This document shows positions 25,405-34,915 of a stretch of 64,000 nt of DNA, piece by piece. The DNA lies in the NCBI RefSeq assembly GCF_039539345.1, contig NZ_BAABCY010000086.1:1-64000 (forward strand). Reading direction: 5' to 3'. The notes beneath the pieces were generated by a model. The model was not told the origin of the DNA and made no database searches. It saw only the letters and a list, made by a program, of their open reading frames with translations. The stretch is from Snuella lapsa. GTDB taxonomy: Bacteria > Bacteroidota > Bacteroidia > Flavobacteriales > Flavobacteriaceae. A program made the position numbers and the translations under genes. Numbering within the stretch: position 1 is the stretch's first letter; each line of letters opens with the position of its first letter.

Positions 25405-26559
25405 ATGAAAGTAGAAGAAATTAAGTCTCTATTCCAGGGGCAAAAAGAACACACATTAACACATAGATATGTTACTAATAGTCATATAGTACATTTGCTA
25501 GATGATTTAAAAAAACATGTGGATGTGGAAGTAATTGGAACATCTGTTTTAAACGATAGTATTTGGGGATTGAAAATTGGCACTGGCAATAAAAGGATAT
25601 TAATGTGGTCTCAAATGCATGGTAACGAATCAACAACAACAAAGGCAATATTTGATTTATTGAATACATTCGTCAATGTTTCCAGTTTAAATTATATTCT
25701 AGAAGCATGCACATTATATATTATCCCTATCTTAAATCCAGATGGAGCCAAGGTTTATACACGTATTAATGCCAATGAGGTCGATTTAAATAGAGATGCT
25801 CAGTTGTTGTCCCAGCCCGAGAGTTTGGTTTTAAAGCAGGCTTTTGAGGCCTTCAAGCCTCATTTTTGCTATAATCTACATGGGCAACGGACTATTTTTA
25901 GTGCGGGAAAGACAAACAAGCCTGCTACTGTTTCGTTTTTAGCGCCCGCACAGGATAAAGATTGTACAATTACAGCTAATAGAAAAGTTGCTATGGAAGT
26001 TATTGGGGTTATGAACGGAGCCTTGCAACAGCTTATACCTAATCAAATAGGGGTTTACGACGACGCTTTTAATTTAAATTGCGTTGGTGATACCTTTCAG
26101 AGTAAAAATGTGCCGACCATTTTGTTCGAAGCTGGTCATTTTCATAATGATTATGAAAGAGAGCATACGCGGGAATACATTTATATTTCTTTGTTGAGTT
26201 CTCTTGATTATATAGCGAAACATAATGTTGATGGTAGTAATTATAAGTCCTACTTGGATATTCCTGAAAATGAAAAATGTTTTTTAGATATTATTATAAG
26301 AAATGTGAACTTAGGAACTGAAACAGAAGAAACTATTGCTGATGTAGGTGTATTGTATCAGGAAAAATTGGTGGATAGCAAAGTAGAATTTATACCAAAA
26401 ATTGAATCTATTGGTAATTTGGATGGTTTTTTTGGGCATAAAGAGTTAAATGCAAATCGATTGCAGGTATTGGGAGCAGATGGTCAGTCGTTAAAAACGG
26501 GAGACGAAAACGTTTTCGTAATTATGAAAAATGAAAAAATCTCATTATTATTGGGATAA
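25405..26559 (+). CDS. M14-family zinc carboxypeptidase
   Basis: About 384 residues from ATG 25405 (MKVEEIKSLFQ); a TTG start at 25384 overlaps the -7 element and is rejected. The zinc site is the HxxE motif in WSQMHGNESTTT, with a third ligand in CYNLHGQRTIF and the catalytic Glu in LFEAGHFHNDYERE; the NPDGAKVYTRINANEVDLN segment binds substrate carboxylate. There is no signal peptide, so it is probably cytoplasmic, perhaps acting on peptides or cell-wall fragments. The divergent XRE regulator and shared operator words imply that it is regulated rather than housekeeping. Confidence 0.85.
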   Translation: MKVEEIKSLFQGQKEHTLTHRYVTNSHIVHLLDDLKKHVDVEVIGTSVLNDSIWGLKIGTGNKRILMWSQMHGNESTTTKAIFDLLNTFVNVSSLNYILEACTLYIIPILNPDGAKVYTRINANEVDLNRDAQLLSQPESLVLKQAFEAFKPHFCYNLHGQRTIFSAGKTNKPATVSFLAPAQDKDCTITANRKVAMEVIGVMNGALQQLIPNQIGVYDDAFNLNCVGDTFQSKNVPTILFEAGHFHNDYEREHTREYIYISLLSSLDYIAKHNVDGSNYKSYLDIPENEKCFLDIIIRNVNLGTETEETIADVGVLYQEKLVDSKVEFIPKIESIGNLDGFFGHKELNANRLQVLGADGQSLKTGDENVFVIMKNEKISLLLG

Positions 26560-26597
26560 AGGGCATCATTTGTCCGTAATTTTTAATAAAAATATAC

Positions 26598-26605
26598 TAT
26601 TTTTG
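26598..26605 (+). promoter_or_regulatory. Bacteroidetes -7 element (TATTTTTG)
   Basis: Exact TAnnTTTG match 25 bases before the ATG of the Lrp/AsnC-type gene. Confidence 0.45.
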
Positions 26606-26629
26606 ATTTTTATTTAAGAATAGTTAATT

Positions 26630-27109
26630 ATGGGGAAAATAAAATTAGACGAAATCGACCACCAAATTCTTGATATGTTAATCGACAACACAAGAATTCC
26701 TTTTACGGATATTGCAAAAAAACTATTGATCTCGGCCGGAACGGTTCATGTTAGGGTGAAAAAGATGGAGGAATCCGGTATTATTAGAGGTTCGTCCCTA
26801 ACTTTAGACTATAAAAAACTGGGGTATTCGTTCATTGCCTATGTAGGCGTATTTTTGAATAATACATCACAAACAAAGTTTGTTTTAGAGCGCGTTAACG
26901 AAATACCTTTTGTTACGGTTGCACATATTACAACAGGGAAATTCAATATCTTTTGTAAAATTAGGGCTAAAAGTACTGAGCATGCTAAGGAGGTTATTTT
27001 TATGCTAGATGATATTGAAGGGGTTTACAGGACAGAGACCATGATTTCTCTAGAAGAGAGCATAAATGATAAAAAACGATTGATGCACTCTATTTTTAAT
27101 GAAATGTAA
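26630..27109 (+). CDS. Lrp/AsnC-family transcriptional regulator
   Basis: 159 residues. The N-terminal winged HTH (about 5-60) begins LDEIDHQILDMLIDNTRIPF and contains the recognition region SAGTVHVRVKKMEESGII; the C-terminal RAM/ligand-binding domain (about 68-145) has YVGVFLNN, VTVAHITTGKFNIFCKI and the LDDIEGVYRTETMISLEES end. Such proteins form octamers and respond to amino acids. No amino-acid enzyme gene is immediately adjacent, although proline and alanine dehydrogenase genes lie 2-5 kb downstream; control of these is only a guess. A strong hairpin terminator follows. Confidence 0.9.
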   Translation: MGKIKLDEIDHQILDMLIDNTRIPFTDIAKKLLISAGTVHVRVKKMEESGIIRGSSLTLDYKKLGYSFIAYVGVFLNNTSQTKFVLERVNEIPFVTVAHITTGKFNIFCKIRAKSTEHAKEVIFMLDDIEGVYRTETMISLEESINDKKRLMHSIFNEM

Positions 27110-27135
27110 TTCTTAAGAAGAAAGATTCTAATAGC

Positions 27136-27187
27136 AAAAGTCCTCACCAATGCATATGCAAAAATGTATTGGTGAGGACTTTTCTTT
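27136..27187. terminator. Long hairpin terminator after the Lrp/AsnC gene
   Basis: 20-bp near-perfect stem: AAAAGTCCTCACCAATGCAT (27136-27155) with its complement at 27164-27183 and an 8-nt loop, followed by TTTTCTTTT overlapping the arm end. It can act in both directions because of the A-rich left edge. Confidence 0.8.
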
Positions 27188-27230
27188 TAGCATAACTACC
27201 TCAGAACATTCACGCGAGGCTAGGCTTAGG

Positions 27231-27261
27231 GCATTTAAAAATCGATTATTGAGTAAAAATT
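27231..27261 (+). repeat. Dispersed ~30-bp repeat, copy 2
   Basis: GCATTTAAAA, then ATCGATTATT, then GAGTAAAAATT. Best match is with copy 4 at 45452 (about 26 of 30 bases). It sits between convergent genes, just after the terminator. Confidence 0.5.
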
Positions 27262-27264
27262 ATA

Positions 27265-27573
27265 CTATTCCTCTTCGTCTTTTAAAATTTCTGAAGAAAT
27301 TATGGGCTCGCCAGTATCAACCACAACATTTCCCAAATCATTAACTTCAACGTTGTCTTTGTCAAAATTAGTCATCGTATAATGAAGTTTACTGCTCACT
27401 TTTACTAAATAAATAGCTTCGTTAGTTCTTATTTCTACCGCTTCAATGGTTTGGTTGTGATGGTCGTCAAACTTTATAATATCGTCATCCCCATAGCCGT
27501 CTGGAAATTTTTCTGTTAGAAGTTTCAGTACTTCAGGGGTTAGCTTTTTGTAATCAACAATAATTCTCTTCAT
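27265..27573 (-). CDS. Small acidic protein of unknown function (102 aa)
   Basis: No signal peptide or membrane segment. It starts MKRIIVDYKKLTPEVLKLLT, which looks like the first helices of small conserved Flavobacteriia proteins, then FPDGYGDDDIIKFDD, a beta-rich middle (AVEIRTNEAIYLVKVS) and a very acidic end (SSEILKDEEE). It lies 92 bases downstream of aroB on the same strand and may be read with it. I do not recognise a function. Confidence 0.6.
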   Translation of the reverse strand: MKRIIVDYKKLTPEVLKLLTEKFPDGYGDDDIIKFDDHHNQTIEAVEIRTNEAIYLVKVSSKLHYTMTNFDKDNVEVNDLGNVVVDTGEPIISSEILKDEEE

Positions 27574-27665
27574 AGTTAAAAAAATTTTTGGTTGACATTA
27601 AACTAATTCTATTCTGAGAGAAATAGCAACTTCTATAAATTTACAAATTATTTTGAATTTAAAAG

Positions 27666-28733
27666 TTAACTCGCATAAAATTTGAAGGCTTCTAAAATAA
27701 TTTTGTCTTCTACTAGGCAATCAATCTTAGGTTTCCCGATGGCTTCCAGAAGGACAAAGTTTATGTTGCCGTGATAGTTCTTTTTATCGTACTTGAGCAA
27801 ATCCATTATTTGAGGGTAGTCATTCTCTGTTATTTCAACGTGTCCGTAATGTCCTTTTAGGATGTTTTTAATCTCTAATGTGGTTTCCTTTGGGAAACCT
27901 GTTAGTTCTGTTGAAATATAGCTGGCTAACACCATCCCAATAACAATGGCTTCTCCGTGTAATAAGGTTGTCTTGTCCGGATTGCTTAAAAAATAAGATT
28001 CTATAGCGTGACCCAGGGTGTGACCATAATTCAAGGTCTTTCTTAGTCCACTTTCAAAAGGGTCGATATCAACAACATGTTTTTTTATGAGTACCGATTC
28101 ATAAATAAGCTCGTCTAAATCATCTAAAGTCAATTTCGATAAATCCTTGAACTTATTCCAATACGATACATTGTTAATTAGTCCATGCTTTAACATTTCG
28201 GCAAGACCAGAGCGCATTTGGTTTTGTGGTAAAGTACTTAAAAATTGAGTATCAATAAGTACTATGTCTGGTGTGCTAATAACACCAATTTGGTTTTTTA
28301 AATGACCAAGGTCAACGCCAGTTTTGCCTCCAACAGATGCGTCTACCATTGCTAGTAATGACGTAGGCACATTAATATAGGCTATTCCTCTTTTAAATGT
28401 TGATGCTACAAAACCGCCAAGGTCGGTAATAACACCGCCACCAATATTTATAAGCAAGCTCTTCCTGTCTGCATCAAGCTCAGAAAGTGTATTCCAAACC
28501 CCTACGCACGTATCTATAGTTTTATGTTCTTCGCCAGCTTCGATTTCAATGATCTCTATGGCTGTGTCTGTTTCTAATTTGGATAAAAAATAAGGCAAGC
28601 AATTTTCATGTGTGTTCTCGTCAACCAAAATAAAGATTTTAGAAAAGTTGTTCTCTTTAAGGTGTTGGTTTATAGAGGGGAAACAAGCGTCGTTAAAGTG
28701 AATTATCCCGTTGTTTGCTGTAATAGAATCCAT
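27666..28733 (-). CDS. aroB: 3-dehydroquinate synthase AroB
   Basis: 355 residues, normal size. AroB turns DAHP into 3-dehydroquinate, the second step of the shikimate pathway, with NAD+ and a divalent metal. NAD-binding GGGVITDLGGFVASTFKRG, the substrate segment PTSLLAMVDASVGGKTGVD, the metal ligands in LAEMLKHGLI and the LNYGHTLGHAIE and HGEAIVIGM motifs are all present. It is divergent from the proline dehydrogenase gene with about 100 bases between starts. Confidence 0.95.
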   Translation of the reverse strand: MDSITANNGIIHFNDACFPSINQHLKENNFSKIFILVDENTHENCLPYFLSKLETDTAIEIIEIEAGEEHKTIDTCVGVWNTLSELDADRKSLLINIGGGVITDLGGFVASTFKRGIAYINVPTSLLAMVDASVGGKTGVDLGHLKNQIGVISTPDIVLIDTQFLSTLPQNQMRSGLAEMLKHGLINNVSYWNKFKDLSKLTLDDLDELIYESVLIKKHVVDIDPFESGLRKTLNYGHTLGHAIESYFLSNPDKTTLLHGEAIVIGMVLASYISTELTGFPKETTLEIKNILKGHYGHVEITENDYPQIMDLLKYDKKNYHGNINFVLLEAIGKPKIDCLVEDKIILEAFKFYAS

Positions 28734-28803
28734 AAAATAATTGCTTTTTTTTTAAGGCTGTGAAATTAAGGAGAATTTTATATAAATGGTAACTTAGGAT
28801 AAT

Positions 28804-28811
28804 TATATTTG
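28804..28811 (+). promoter_or_regulatory. Bacteroidetes -7 element (TATATTTG) before proline dehydrogenase
   Basis: Exact TAnnTTTG match 19 bases before the ATG at 28831; leader of about 12 bases. Confidence 0.5.
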
Positions 28812-28830
28812 CGAAAATTTTTCATTTATA

Positions 28831-30006
28831 ATGCGTACAGATCGAATATTTGATAATACAGAAATTGCGTTCTCCTTAAAAAGTGATTCTGAGTTAGAAC
28901 GTGCATATTATTTATTTAAAATGATTTCTATAGAGCCTTTGGTGCGTATTGGAACCAAAGCTACTAATTTGGCTATTAAGGCCAAGTTACCTGTTGATGG
29001 ATTGATACGTTCTACGGTTTTCGATCATTTTTGTGGAGGGGTTAGCGAAGAAGATTGTTTGCCCGTGATTGAAAAAATGTACGATAAAGGTGTTAGCTCT
29101 GTTTTAGATTATTCAGTAGAAGGGAAGGAAGTTGAGAATGAGTTTGACGCTGCTTTGGATATAACACTTAAAATTATTGATTTTTCAAAATCTATCGATG
29201 CTATGCCAATTGCTGTGTTTAAACCAACAGGATTTGGCAGGTTTTATTTATATGAAAAACTAGGTAGAGGAGAAACGCTTACAGATAAAGAGCAGGCCGA
29301 ATGGGGCAAAGTAGTAGATCGTTTTGATTTAGTGTGTAAAAAGGCCAAAGAAAATAATATAGCTGTTTTAATTGATGCAGAGGAGAGCTGGATGCAAGAT
29401 GCAGCCGACGATCTGGTGACGGCCATGATGAAAAAATACAATACCGAAAAACCGGTTGTTTTCAATACCTTACAGATGTACAGGCACGATAGGTTTGCGT
29501 TTTTAAAACAACAACATGCAGAAGCCAAAAAAGAAGGTTACTATTTGGGGTATAAATTGGTTCGTGGTGCCTATATGGAAAAAGAGAACGAACGTGCCGA
29601 GGAAAAAGGTTATGTGTCCCCGATTTGTGTTAATAAAGAGGCTACCGATGTTAATTTCAATAAAGCAGTAATGTATATGCTCGATAATATAGAGGATATG
29701 TCTCTATTTGCTGGGACCCATAACGAAGAAAGCTCGTACTTGTTAATGGATATTATGCAGGAAAAAGGACTTAAAGCCAATGACGACCGTATTTGGTTTG
29801 GTCAGCTTTACGGAATGAGTGACCATATAAGTTTTAATTTGGCAAAAAGAGGCTACAATGTCGCTAAGTACATTCCGTTTGGTCCTGTAAAAGATGTTAT
29901 GCCCTACCTTATAAGAAGAGCGGAAGAAAACACTTCTGTGGCCGGACAAACGGGGCGGGAACTCATGTTGTTGTCTAAAGAGAGAAAACGAAGAAAAAAA
30001 CGATAG
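28831..30006 (+). CDS. Proline dehydrogenase (monofunctional)
   Basis: 391-residue FAD enzyme oxidising proline to delta-1-pyrroline-5-carboxylate at the membrane. The beta/alpha barrel motifs are present: FDHFCGG near the start, PIAVFKPTGFGR, LIDAEESWMQDA, TLQMYRHD, KLVRGAYMEKENERA and AGTHNEES, and the C-terminal PFGPVKDVMPYLIRRAEEN with the two Arg that bind the proline carboxylate. There is no fused P5C dehydrogenase, unlike enterobacterial PutA. A basic tail (KERKRRKKR) ends it. It is transcribed alone. Confidence 0.92.
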   Translation: MRTDRIFDNTEIAFSLKSDSELERAYYLFKMISIEPLVRIGTKATNLAIKAKLPVDGLIRSTVFDHFCGGVSEEDCLPVIEKMYDKGVSSVLDYSVEGKEVENEFDAALDITLKIIDFSKSIDAMPIAVFKPTGFGRFYLYEKLGRGETLTDKEQAEWGKVVDRFDLVCKKAKENNIAVLIDAEESWMQDAADDLVTAMMKKYNTEKPVVFNTLQMYRHDRFAFLKQQHAEAKKEGYYLGYKLVRGAYMEKENERAEEKGYVSPICVNKEATDVNFNKAVMYMLDNIEDMSLFAGTHNEESSYLLMDIMQEKGLKANDDRIWFGQLYGMSDHISFNLAKRGYNVAKYIPFGPVKDVMPYLIRRAEENTSVAGQTGRELMLLSKERKRRKKR

Positions 30007-30047
30007 TTTTTTCTTGAAAAGCCTCAAGTTTATAGTAAGCAAATAAC

Positions 30048-30419
30048 TTATTTTTTAGCAAAGTTTATTACGGTAGCTATACTGTCGCAATTCTCAACCG
30101 TTAAAACAATATCATTTTCATTATAAAGCCCCTGTACAATATAAGTTGCACAGGGTTTTTTGTGCGTTTCACTTTTTGAAAAATCGATGTCGCCTTGTTT
30201 TAATATGTAGCGAATACCTGTAGAATCAACAGTCTTGTCTGTAATGGCTCTTTGAATATCGTCACTAAACAATATCTTTTTGGAATTGATATTTTTTATC
30301 ACCCTTGCCTGGGGACCATAACTACAAGAAACTTTTTTACCATTTAAGAAGAAGGCCAAAACGATCAATCCTATGGAAAACCCTCCCAGATAATATCCAA
30401 TGCGTTGTAATAAAGTCAT
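30048..30419 (-). CDS. DUF4258-like membrane-anchored protein (123 aa)
   Basis: An N-terminal hydrophobic helix (YYLGGFSIGLIVLAFFL, about 8-24) anchors a soluble domain with paired cysteines (KKVSCSYGPQARV, KKPCATYIVQGLY, VENCDSI). The pattern of ILFSDDIQRAI then RYILKQGDIDFSKS and YIVQGLY resembles DUF4258, for which no function is established. It follows the alanine dehydrogenase gene on the same strand (61-base gap), an arrangement I believe is recurrent in Flavobacteriia. Confidence 0.65.
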   Translation of the reverse strand: MTLLQRIGYYLGGFSIGLIVLAFFLNGKKVSCSYGPQARVIKNINSKKILFSDDIQRAITDKTVDSTGIRYILKQGDIDFSKSETHKKPCATYIVQGLYNENDIVLTVENCDSIATVINFAKK

Positions 30420-30480
30420 ATAAAAATGTAAAAACTTTTAATTGAAGCGGCTAATGAACGCATAATAGCATAGAGGATTG

Positions 30481-31680
30481 TTAAAATACGAGCAAATTAA
30501 TGTCGCTGTAATTTAAATCGAACCATTCACCAACCGATTTACTGGTTAAAATACCGTGGTAAAAATACAACCCATTTTTTAAACCTCTATCAAATCTCAG
30601 AGAATTTTCTATACCACCTTCTTCCGCTATTTTCAATAAGTAAGGCGTAAAAATATTACTTATTGATATGGAAGCTGTACGGGAATACCTTGCAAGAATA
30701 TTGGGGACGCAATAATGGATAACATCATGTTTAATAAACGTTGGATTTTTATGGGTTGTTACCTCACTGGTTTCAAAGCAACCACCCATATCTATACTCA
30801 CGTCAATTACAATGGCCCTTTTCTTCATGTTTTGGACCATCTCTTCAGAAACGATAATAGGTGACCTGTTTTTGCCCCGCACCGCACCAATAACCACATC
30901 ACAACGTTTAAGTGCCTTTGTTAGGTTTTTTGGTTGTATGGTAGATGTAAAAAGTGGGCGACCCAAGTTTGTTTGAATGCGTCTCAGTTTGGTAATCGAA
31001 TTGTCAAATATTTTTACGTTCGCTCCCAGACCCAATGAACTTCTGGCGGCAAATTCGCCAACTGTCCCTGCACCAATGATAACGACTTCGGCTGGTGGCA
31101 CACCGCTTATGTTCCCAAACATTAACCCATTACCTTCATTGTTTCCCGATAGTAACTCTGCTGCGATTAAAACAGATGCCGTTCCTGCTATTTCGCTTAA
31201 GGAGCGTACGGCAGGGTAGGTGCCATCGGCATCACGGATGAACTCAAAGGCCAGGGCAGTAATGCGCTTAGCCGCTAAAACTTCGAAATACTTTTTCGTT
31301 TGTGTTTTTAATTGAAGTGCCGATATGAGTATGGCTTGCGGATTGATAAGTTTTATTTGTTCTAAACTGGGAGGTTCCACTTTAAGTATCATAGGACAGG
31401 CAAATACCTTGGCCGTGTCCTTGGTTATTTCTGCGCCAGCTTCGCTATAATCCTTGTCACTAAAGCTCGCTCCAAGCCCTGCGCCAGATTCCACTAAAAC
31501 CCTGTGCCCGTTACTAACAAGTGCAGATACGGCATCTGGTGTTAGGCATACGCGTTTTTCCTGAAAGGCCGTTTCCTTTGGAATGCCAATAAAAAGTTCA
31601 CCTTTATGCTTAAATACTTCAAGGGTTTCTTCTTGCGGAATTAATTGCTGCTTGGTAAAGGGAGAAATGGCTTTGGACAT
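30481..31680 (-). CDS. ald: Alanine dehydrogenase
   Basis: 399 residues. NAD-dependent oxidative deamination of L-alanine to pyruvate. The N-terminal AlaDh/PNT domain has GIPKETAFQEKRVCLTPDAV and ESGAGLGASFSDKDY; the central Rossmann domain has VVIIGAGTVGEFAARSSLGL; the C-terminal part contains IDVSIDMGGCFETSEVTTH and YCVPNILARYSRTASI, including the conserved Asp and Asn around the active site. It is slightly longer at the N terminus than classical Ald, like other Bacteroidetes versions. A second gene for a DUF4258-like protein follows. Confidence 0.9.
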   Translation of the reverse strand: MSKAISPFTKQQLIPQEETLEVFKHKGELFIGIPKETAFQEKRVCLTPDAVSALVSNGHRVLVESGAGLGASFSDKDYSEAGAEITKDTAKVFACPMILKVEPPSLEQIKLINPQAILISALQLKTQTKKYFEVLAAKRITALAFEFIRDADGTYPAVRSLSEIAGTASVLIAAELLSGNNEGNGLMFGNISGVPPAEVVIIGAGTVGEFAARSSLGLGANVKIFDNSITKLRRIQTNLGRPLFTSTIQPKNLTKALKRCDVVIGAVRGKNRSPIIVSEEMVQNMKKRAIVIDVSIDMGGCFETSEVTTHKNPTFIKHDVIHYCVPNILARYSRTASISISNIFTPYLLKIAEEGGIENSLRFDRGLKNGLYFYHGILTSKSVGEWFDLNYSDINLLVF

Positions 31681-31912
31681 GTTTTTAATTGGTTTAAAAA
31701 ATTAAATTACAAATAATTTTCTTATTGCTAAGCAATTTCTAAAATAATCATTAAAGTTTTTAGGCTCATAATTTATTTGTAAAAATCACAGTCATGCAAA
31801 AGATTGACCTAAGACCGCTACGCTTTTATATTTAAGAAATTAGATTGGTTGTAAAAACTTTAAAGGTGATAGGTTTTACAAGAAACAGTTTAGATAAATA
31901 AATTAATTATTT

Positions 31913-31920
31913 TAAGTTTG
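31913..31920 (+). promoter_or_regulatory. Bacteroidetes -7 element (TAAGTTTG) before the barrel gene
   Basis: Exact TAnnTTTG match 18 bases before ATG 31938. The rest of the 257-base gap to ald shows no gene. Confidence 0.45.
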
Positions 31921-31937
31921 TAGAGATATAAAAATGT

Positions 31938-34370
31938 ATGGCCTCTAAACTAACAACTTTCCTCTTGTTTTTATGTTCCCTTTCGAGTGTTGCACAAGAT
32001 TTTGTGATATCTGGCCGTGTTCTGGATCAAGATAATAAGGTGGTGGCCTATGCCAACGTTGTGTTGTTAAATGCAAAGGATTCATTGGCTGTTGGAGGCG
32101 CTACCACTGATGAAAATGGTGATTTTAAGCTGGAAAGGGTCAAGCCCAATGCTTATGTTTTAAAGATTAGTTTTTTAGGTTTTGAATCTTATGAAACCGC
32201 TATCGACCTAAAAGAAAACACAAGTATTGGTACTGTTGTTTTAAAGGAGGCTAACCAGACACTCGATGGTGTGGTGGTGGTTGCAAAACGCCCAACCGTA
32301 AAACGCATGGTTGATCGTTTGGTGTTTAGTGTTGAGAATTCTACTTTGTCCAATTCCAATGTTTTGGACGTTTTAAAACACACACCGGGCGTTTTGGTGC
32401 ATGACGATAAAATAACCGTAAAAAACACCTTGCCAACCGTTTATATAAACGACAGGAAGGTGCATTTGTCTATAGAAGAAGTACAGCAGCTTTTAGAGGG
32501 CACTTCGGCTACCAATGTAAAATCTGTGGAGGTTATTACCAATCCGCCAGCCAAGTACGAAGCAGAAGGCGGTGCTGTGCTTAATATTGTTACGAGCAAG
32601 AATATTATAGCTGGCTATAATGGTAGTGTTTTTGGAAATTACAAGCAAGGACATGAGTATCCCAAATACAGCTTTGGTACAAGCCATTTTTTTAAGAGTA
32701 AAAAAATTAACACTTATATAAATTATAATATTAATCCACGAAAAGATTTTAGGGAGGTTAGTGAGCACATTAATTTTATGGATAATAATGCCATAACCTC
32801 CAAATGGGAATCCGATTCCGAGGAACGAAGCAAGTCTGCCAACCAGAACATCAATGCCAATATCGATTATGAATTAAGCAAGCGAGATGCCTTAAGCTTT
32901 GCAGCAAATGTATTGATTGAACCAAGGGAAAATACAAAAAAGGGTGTTAATTCTACAACTAAAGTGTTTGATGCAAATAAAAACTTGGATTCTATATTCA
33001 ACACGTTTAACAATTCTGTAAAAGAAACCTTTAACTTGGCCTTCACCTTAGATTATATTCATAAGTTTAAAAGACAAGGAGAAAAACTATCGGCCAGTAT
33101 ACATAATACGCATTATGATAATTCAGGATTCCAAGATGTAAGTACGGGATATTTTTTTCCTGATAATGAAACACCGTTTAGGAGAAATAAGTTTCAAACC
33201 TTTACGAGCCAACATATACATTTATCAACAGGGCAATTGGATTACGAGCTACCAAGCCATGCTAACAATACTTTATTTGAGGCTGGTGCAAAAGTCTCTA
33301 AGATAAGCTCCGATAATATTTTAACGCAGTATGTTTTTGTAAATGATGTTAAGGAAGAGGATTTAGAGAACTCAGACAATTTTTTGTATGATGAAACAAA
33401 TTACGCTTCCTATGTCAGCTTTTCAAAGGATTGGAATTCATGGAGCTTAAAGTCTGGCCTACGAGTTGAGCATACAAGTATTAGTGGCAATTCGTTATCT
33501 ACAGCACAGATAAATAAGACCAATTACACTAAATTTTTTCCATCATTGCATCTGTTGCACAAACTAAATGATAAGGATGCATTGTATTTTAATTATAATC
33601 GCCGTATTTATCGCCCTAGGTATGCTCAGCTAAACCCTTTTAAATTCTTTTTAAACGATAATGCCTATATAAGTGGAGATCCTAATTTAAAACCACAGAT
33701 AGACGATTCATTTACCTTGGGATATACTATAAATAAAAAATATACATTTGAATTGTATTATCGATATGAAAACAACCCTACCATCCAAATAGTATTCCAA
33801 GATAATGCCGACAAAATATTGAAGTATATCAATACTAATATTGATAAGAGTATCTCATATGGTTTAGACTTTACTACTTATGCTCCGATTGTACCTCGAT
33901 GGAATTTGTATACGTTACTCTCTGCTTTTTATTATGACAACCAGTTTTTTGCATTAGAAAGTAGTAACCAATTAGAGCGAAATAGTAAATGGTCTTTCTA
34001 CTCACAGGTAAATAATTATTTTGAGCTGCTAAAAGATAAAAGTCTATTATTGGATATTACTTATCTGCACATCTCTCCAATAGCGGATGGGCCGACGGTT
34101 ATAAGTTCCAGATCTGGTTTAAGTATAAATCTTAAAAAAACATTTTGGACAAATAAAGCCTCCATAAACTTAGGTTATCAAGATCTTTTTAACGGACAAA
34201 ACTTTTCTACAACCACAAGATACTTGAATCAGGATATAAAATTAAATTCTAGAAGAGAGAATAGGTTATTTGTTCTAGGTTTTAATTATAATTTCGGGAA
34301 CACCAGTTTAAAAAATAATGAAAAAGTTATCAGCACAGTTGAGCGAGAAAGACTAGTAAAAAATGATTAA
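31938..34370 (+). CDS. Outer-membrane beta-barrel protein with carboxypeptidase-regulatory domain
   Basis: 810 residues. A signal peptide (MASKLTTFLLFLCSLSSVAQ) precedes a CarboxypepD_reg-like beta-sandwich (about 21-95, ISGRVLDQDNKVVAYANVVL), then a plug-like domain (LDVLKHTPGVLVHDDKITVK, VEVITNPPAKYEAEGGAVLN) and a long C-terminal barrel of the OMP_b-brl family ending VLGFNYNFGNTS plus a short tail. It is related to TonB-dependent receptors but no TonB box is evident. No SusD partner lies next to it, so a role in carbohydrate uptake is not supported. Its stop overlaps the stop of the convergent membrane-protein gene by four bases. Confidence 0.85.
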   Translation: MASKLTTFLLFLCSLSSVAQDFVISGRVLDQDNKVVAYANVVLLNAKDSLAVGGATTDENGDFKLERVKPNAYVLKISFLGFESYETAIDLKENTSIGTVVLKEANQTLDGVVVVAKRPTVKRMVDRLVFSVENSTLSNSNVLDVLKHTPGVLVHDDKITVKNTLPTVYINDRKVHLSIEEVQQLLEGTSATNVKSVEVITNPPAKYEAEGGAVLNIVTSKNIIAGYNGSVFGNYKQGHEYPKYSFGTSHFFKSKKINTYINYNINPRKDFREVSEHINFMDNNAITSKWESDSEERSKSANQNINANIDYELSKRDALSFAANVLIEPRENTKKGVNSTTKVFDANKNLDSIFNTFNNSVKETFNLAFTLDYIHKFKRQGEKLSASIHNTHYDNSGFQDVSTGYFFPDNETPFRRNKFQTFTSQHIHLSTGQLDYELPSHANNTLFEAGAKVSKISSDNILTQYVFVNDVKEEDLENSDNFLYDETNYASYVSFSKDWNSWSLKSGLRVEHTSISGNSLSTAQINKTNYTKFFPSLHLLHKLNDKDALYFNYNRRIYRPRYAQLNPFKFFLNDNAYISGDPNLKPQIDDSFTLGYTINKKYTFELYYRYENNPTIQIVFQDNADKILKYINTNIDKSISYGLDFTTYAPIVPRWNLYTLLSAFYYDNQFFALESSNQLERNSKWSFYSQVNNYFELLKDKSLLLDITYLHISPIADGPTVISSRSGLSINLKKTFWTNKASINLGYQDLFNGQNFSTTTRYLNQDIKLNSRRENRLFVLGFNYNFGNTSLKNNEKVISTVERERLVKND

Positions 34371-34915
34371 AAATATTGTTTAATTGTCTCCCAAAAGTTT
34401 TTCGGAGACAATTTAAATTCTTCTTCGAGTTCTTCTAAGGTTTTGTTGGCTTCATTAATTTTATTGAATATTCTAGCTCTTATTAAATAAATAGAAGGTA
34501 TCATAACAGCCATTACAGGTAGTAAGTAAAATATTTGATTTACCTCGGTGAATCTTAGGTCGTCATTAAATATTTCTATTATCTGATATAAATACATTGC
34601 TATTGGAACTAGTATTATATGATACCACCAATGTCTACAAGTAAACATCCAGACTAATAATAATAAAAGAGGGATAATTTTACCAAGTAAAGTCCAAGTA
34701 AGAACTTGAATGTCTTCGTAGTAGTTGCTTGTATAAACACCAAAAAAAGTGTCCCAACTTTTAGTAGCCGGAACACTTTCCCATACTGTAGATACATAAG
34801 GGGTAACTGCTATTAAAGTCGCAATTACACTTCCTATTACCAGCTCTTTCTTATTAACGTTCTTGGCCTGGTATTTTAACTTTCGTTTTGTCGATTTTGA
34901 CTGTTGTTGCTCCAT
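34367..34915 (-). CDS. Four-TM membrane protein of unknown function (182 aa)
   Basis: A basic N terminus (STKRKLKYQAKNVNKK) is followed by about four hydrophobic helices (near 28-45, 72-92, 95-112 and 126-145) and a charged C-terminal helical tail (NKINEANKTLEELEEEFKLS). The ATG at 34915 lies inside the small upstream secreted-peptide gene, in another frame, giving a 62-base overlap; no later Met exists before the helices, so the overlap is probably real and suggests translational coupling. No family recognised. Confidence 0.6.
   Translation of the reverse strand: MEQQQSKSTKRKLKYQAKNVNKKELVIGSVIATLIAVTPYVSTVWESVPATKSWDTFFGVYTSNYYEDIQVLTWTLLGKIIPLLLLLVWMFTCRHWWYHIILVPIAMYLYQIIEIFNDDLRFTEVNQIFYLLPVMAVMIPSIYLIRARIFNKINEANKTLEELEEEFKLSPKNFWETIKQYF

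Noticed and set aside
27150..27344. 64-codon ORF between the Lrp/AsnC gene and the 102-aa gene
   Set aside because: Made of terminator hairpin, repeat copy 2 and the antisense of the 102-aa gene.
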